Assembly: GCA_034509735.1 (NCBI GenBank)
Contig: JACGWO010000012.1
Location: forward strand, 7,438,367 to 7,502,366
Reading direction: 5' to 3'
DNA length: 64,000 nucleotides
Source of the DNA: Sesamum alatum
Lineage: Eukaryota > Streptophyta > Magnoliopsida > Lamiales > Pedaliaceae
In this document: positions 62,001-64,000 of the stretch, piece by piece
How the letters are laid out: each line of letters opens with the position of its first letter
How positions within the stretch are numbered: position 1 is the stretch's first letter
The notes under the pieces: generated by a model
Seen by the model: only the letters and a program-made list of their open reading frames with translations
Told to the model about the DNA's origin: nothing
Database searches by the model: none
Made by a program: the position numbers and the translations under genes

Positions 62001-63656
62001 GGGAGGAGACATTAACAGTTCTGTATTTCTTTTCTCAAGTTTCCCTTTTCTGCTCTTGTTTATTTTTACTTGAATAAACATACTTCTTTCATGTTACGCA
62101 AAAATATATGTGATCCATTCACAGATTAGACACTACATATGCGCAGTGTAACTGTTGCTTCAAACGTTAATGATGCAAATGAAAAGAAGATTCAGTATGG
62201 GAGTTGACAAGAAATTTGAACAAACAGAAGACAGTTAAGACCATAATACCTGAATATTATCACCCCGAGGGTGCTTCCTAGCCCCTTTCTCGGGAACATT
62301 TACTATCTGGCATAAACGAAAGGGTGTGAGTAATATGAGATTTGCTTAAAATATCTGCAGGCAATGGCATCAATTACATAAGTGTGAAACTTGTTCATAA
62401 TATGCAGATAACTTATCAAACTAGTAACACCAGTAGCCACTGGCTGGATAAACCGATAAAGCTTCTCAATGACAGATCATAGTTCTCTACTCTACTGGAG
62501 TAGAGGTTCACAGCAGCACAGTTTTCCAGTTTGTTTCTTTGTTTCGATTCTGGATGTTTTCATGAGAGGCAGATAGACGTGGGGAGAGAGATAAAAGCGA
62601 ACAAATGTAGAAAGGCATAGTTGACAGGGGACAAATAGTCTTCATGAATATTGAAATAAAGGGATAGTACCAAACACCTCCTCTGTTGTAGTCAAGTTAC
62701 AAAATCAGCCATAGCATTTGCATATTTACCCCGACGTTAGAGATTTTCCATTACACAAGTCACCCAACCTAACTTTTTCCGGCCTGAGAAAAGCTAACAT
62801 CACCAGAAAATGCATTTAACATTCAATTCTATTACGACCAAACTTTTCGAGCCAAAATACCCTTCCATGTAAGGGAGGTGTGTTTGATATTACCAATTAC
62901 CAAATAAGTCATGGGGGTCTAAATATAATATTTTCACAAACATTGAAATTCTAATTTTAATCAAGGGGATTTCTCAACAGACAACTCATGAAAGACTGTG
63001 AAAGTCGTTGATAAGATTCTACCAGAAGCAAAAAGCATTGGCCATTGACCAGGCAGAAAGAAAAGCACCAGAGTATTGACGAAGAAGAGCCAATATGGAG
63101 AGAAAAAGCAATTCATCACCTCATTCTGTTTTATCTTATTTTTGTTTTTTTCTTTGTTCCTGGGGGAAGTGGAGGGGTTTGCTTTAGTAGAGGGCCAACT
63201 TTGTCATTTTTATAATTTTCATCTACTTTTTTGACAGGTAAACACTGACATACAAACTTATACGCAAATGGAAGACCTAGCCATTCATGAGCAGCCTCAC
63301 AGAAACAAAATGTAATTTCTTGTGGAGGTGGTCACATGTCGTCATGCTCAGATGAAACACATATAATTCACAAAAAGAAAATCAATCTTGACAAGAGCAT
63401 TATAACTCACAGTCCCTTCCAGCATTTTCAACAGCGCCTGCTGAACGCCCTCACCAGAAACATCTCTGCTGATATTCAAGCTCTCAGCCTTAACACCAAA
63501 CAAACAGGAATTATTGTAAACTAGAACTACATACAAAAAAATTGATCGAAGCTCCAAGAAAAGTAAAGGAAAGACGAGAACCTTCTTAGTTATCTTATCA
63601 ACTTCATCTATGTATACCATCCCTTGTTGTGCAGCTTGCACATTAAACTCAGCAAC
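59072..63656 (-). CDS. CLPX: ClpX ATPase (regulatory subunit of ClpXP protease), C-terminal part, gene runs off the right edge
   Basis: ClpX unfolds substrates and feeds them to ClpP; plant ClpX is mitochondrial. Ten coding exons on the minus strand: 63656-63582, 63488-63411, 62306-62250, 60663-60593, 60481-60382, 60235-60131, 59765-59703, 59592-59470, 59383-59225 and 59146-59072. They give 301 residues in one unbroken frame ending at TAG. Visible motifs in order: Walker [33 protein letters not shown] loop GARKHPRGD, sensor 1 ILFICGGAF, the ClpP-contacting IGF loop (SSIGFGAPV), box [15 protein letters not shown] with the arginine finger, and sensor 2 [10 protein letters not shown]. The zinc-binding domain and Walker A must lie beyond 64000. 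Introns are long (63410-62307, 62249-60664). Confidence 0.95.
60664..62249. other. Long CLPX intron (1.6 kb), no gene inside
   Basis: An intron by splice signals at both ends. The 77-codon minus-strand open frame at 61848-62081 has no family resemblance and ends in intronic stops. Nothing else stands out. Confidence 0.7.
62664..62893. repeat. Possible short inverted-repeat element in a CLPX intron
   Basis: ATAGTACCAAACACCTCC (62664-62682) and the complement of GGGAGGTGTGTTTGATATTAC (62873-62893) are similar inverted repeats about 230 bp apart with noncoding DNA between. Matching needs a 2-bp gap and no target duplication is evident, so this is tentative. Confidence 0.35.
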
Positions 63657-64000
63657 CTTGAAGCAAATTGAAAATTGATATAGTAAGTTTAATTCATACA
63701 CTAATCTAAAGAAAAAATGGAAACTGCCATTAATCTGCAAAATGGCAGAGACTTCTCTTTTTCTTCTTTTTTTATTTTGTTTCCTGAGGACCAAGCAGCC
63801 TAATAGATGGAATACACTAATACCCAATATAGATGGTGGATAGCTCAATCCTTTACTGTTTATTCAGTTTCTTTCTTATTACCCTCTAAAGTTTGTCACC
63901 TCCTACTAATACATCTTCCACTTTCCTATAAATGGAAGCAAAATTGGACATCATGTGTATCAGCAATTGAAATATATCTTTCCAACTTAGCAGCAGAGTA

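Noticed and set aside
61848..62081. 77-codon open frame on the minus strand as an extra CLPX exon
   Set aside because: It lies within an intron whose flanking exons join in frame without it, and no ClpX motif is present.

Overview
This window comes from the nuclear genome of a flowering plant, very probably a eudicot. Its genes are GT-AG spliced and encode organelle-targeted proteins (CP26, a Ycf45-like ATPase, a PTAC18-like cupin, ClpX). Intergenic DNA is AT-rich, and the middle of the window is filled with nested plant LTR retrotransposons, MULEs and MITEs. I see no CRISPR array, operon or prokaryotic feature, and no rRNA or tRNA gene.

Layout. 0.3-1.8 kb: complete six-exon LHCB5 (CP26), minus strand. 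3.6-7.3 kb: a three-exon gene for a 136-residue glycine-rich protein, minus strand, with an 888-bp MITE in its 3.2-kb intron. 8.4-9.4 kb: tail of a decayed hAT-like transposon. 9.9-19.5 kb: complete but inactivated Ty3/gypsy element of Tat type (element 1; 5-bp target duplication AATTT) with dual RNase H and an antisense gene. 22.7-26.4 kb: two broken Mutator-like transposase genes in divergent orientation. 27.4-27.9 kb: a long-arm foldback MITE. 28.0-33.8 kb: gag-only LTR element (element 2; duplication TTATT) with a 1.3-kb solo LTR nested in gag. 34.4-35.2 kb: a lone LTR in reverse orientation. 35.8-50.6 kb: second large Tat-type element (element 3). Inside it is an antisense gag-only gypsy element (element 4, 38.9-43.0 kb, duplication TAAGC), and inside that gag a 930-bp hAT MITE with 8-bp duplication ATTGTGAC. 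50.7-54.6 kb: nine-exon Ycf45-like P-loop ATPase gene, plus strand, beginning about 110 bp after the 3' LTR of element 3. 56.5-57.8 kb: two-exon PTAC18-like cupin gene, plus strand. 59.1 kb to the right edge: last ten exons of a CLPX gene, minus strand.

How it fits together. The cellular genes are single-copy organelle functions: photosystem II antenna, plastid nucleoid/ATPase proteins and an unfoldase for ClpP. They have no operon-like link. The roughly 40-kb centre is a repeat island with a readable order of insertion: element 3 landed just upstream of the Ycf45-like gene, element 4 landed in element 3, and the hAT MITE landed in element 4. All retroelement genes carry stops and frameshifts, many of the CAG-to-TAG type.

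I did not find a clearly new biological system. The observations most worth following are the LTR abutting the Ycf45-like gene (possible promoter takeover), the antisense Transposase_28-like genes in both Tat elements, and unrelated tandem-repeat blocks at the same relative place in all three Tat-type elements. Exon borders were placed by eye from splice consensus plus reading-frame and family continuity. Family assignments are from recognition, with no database search.
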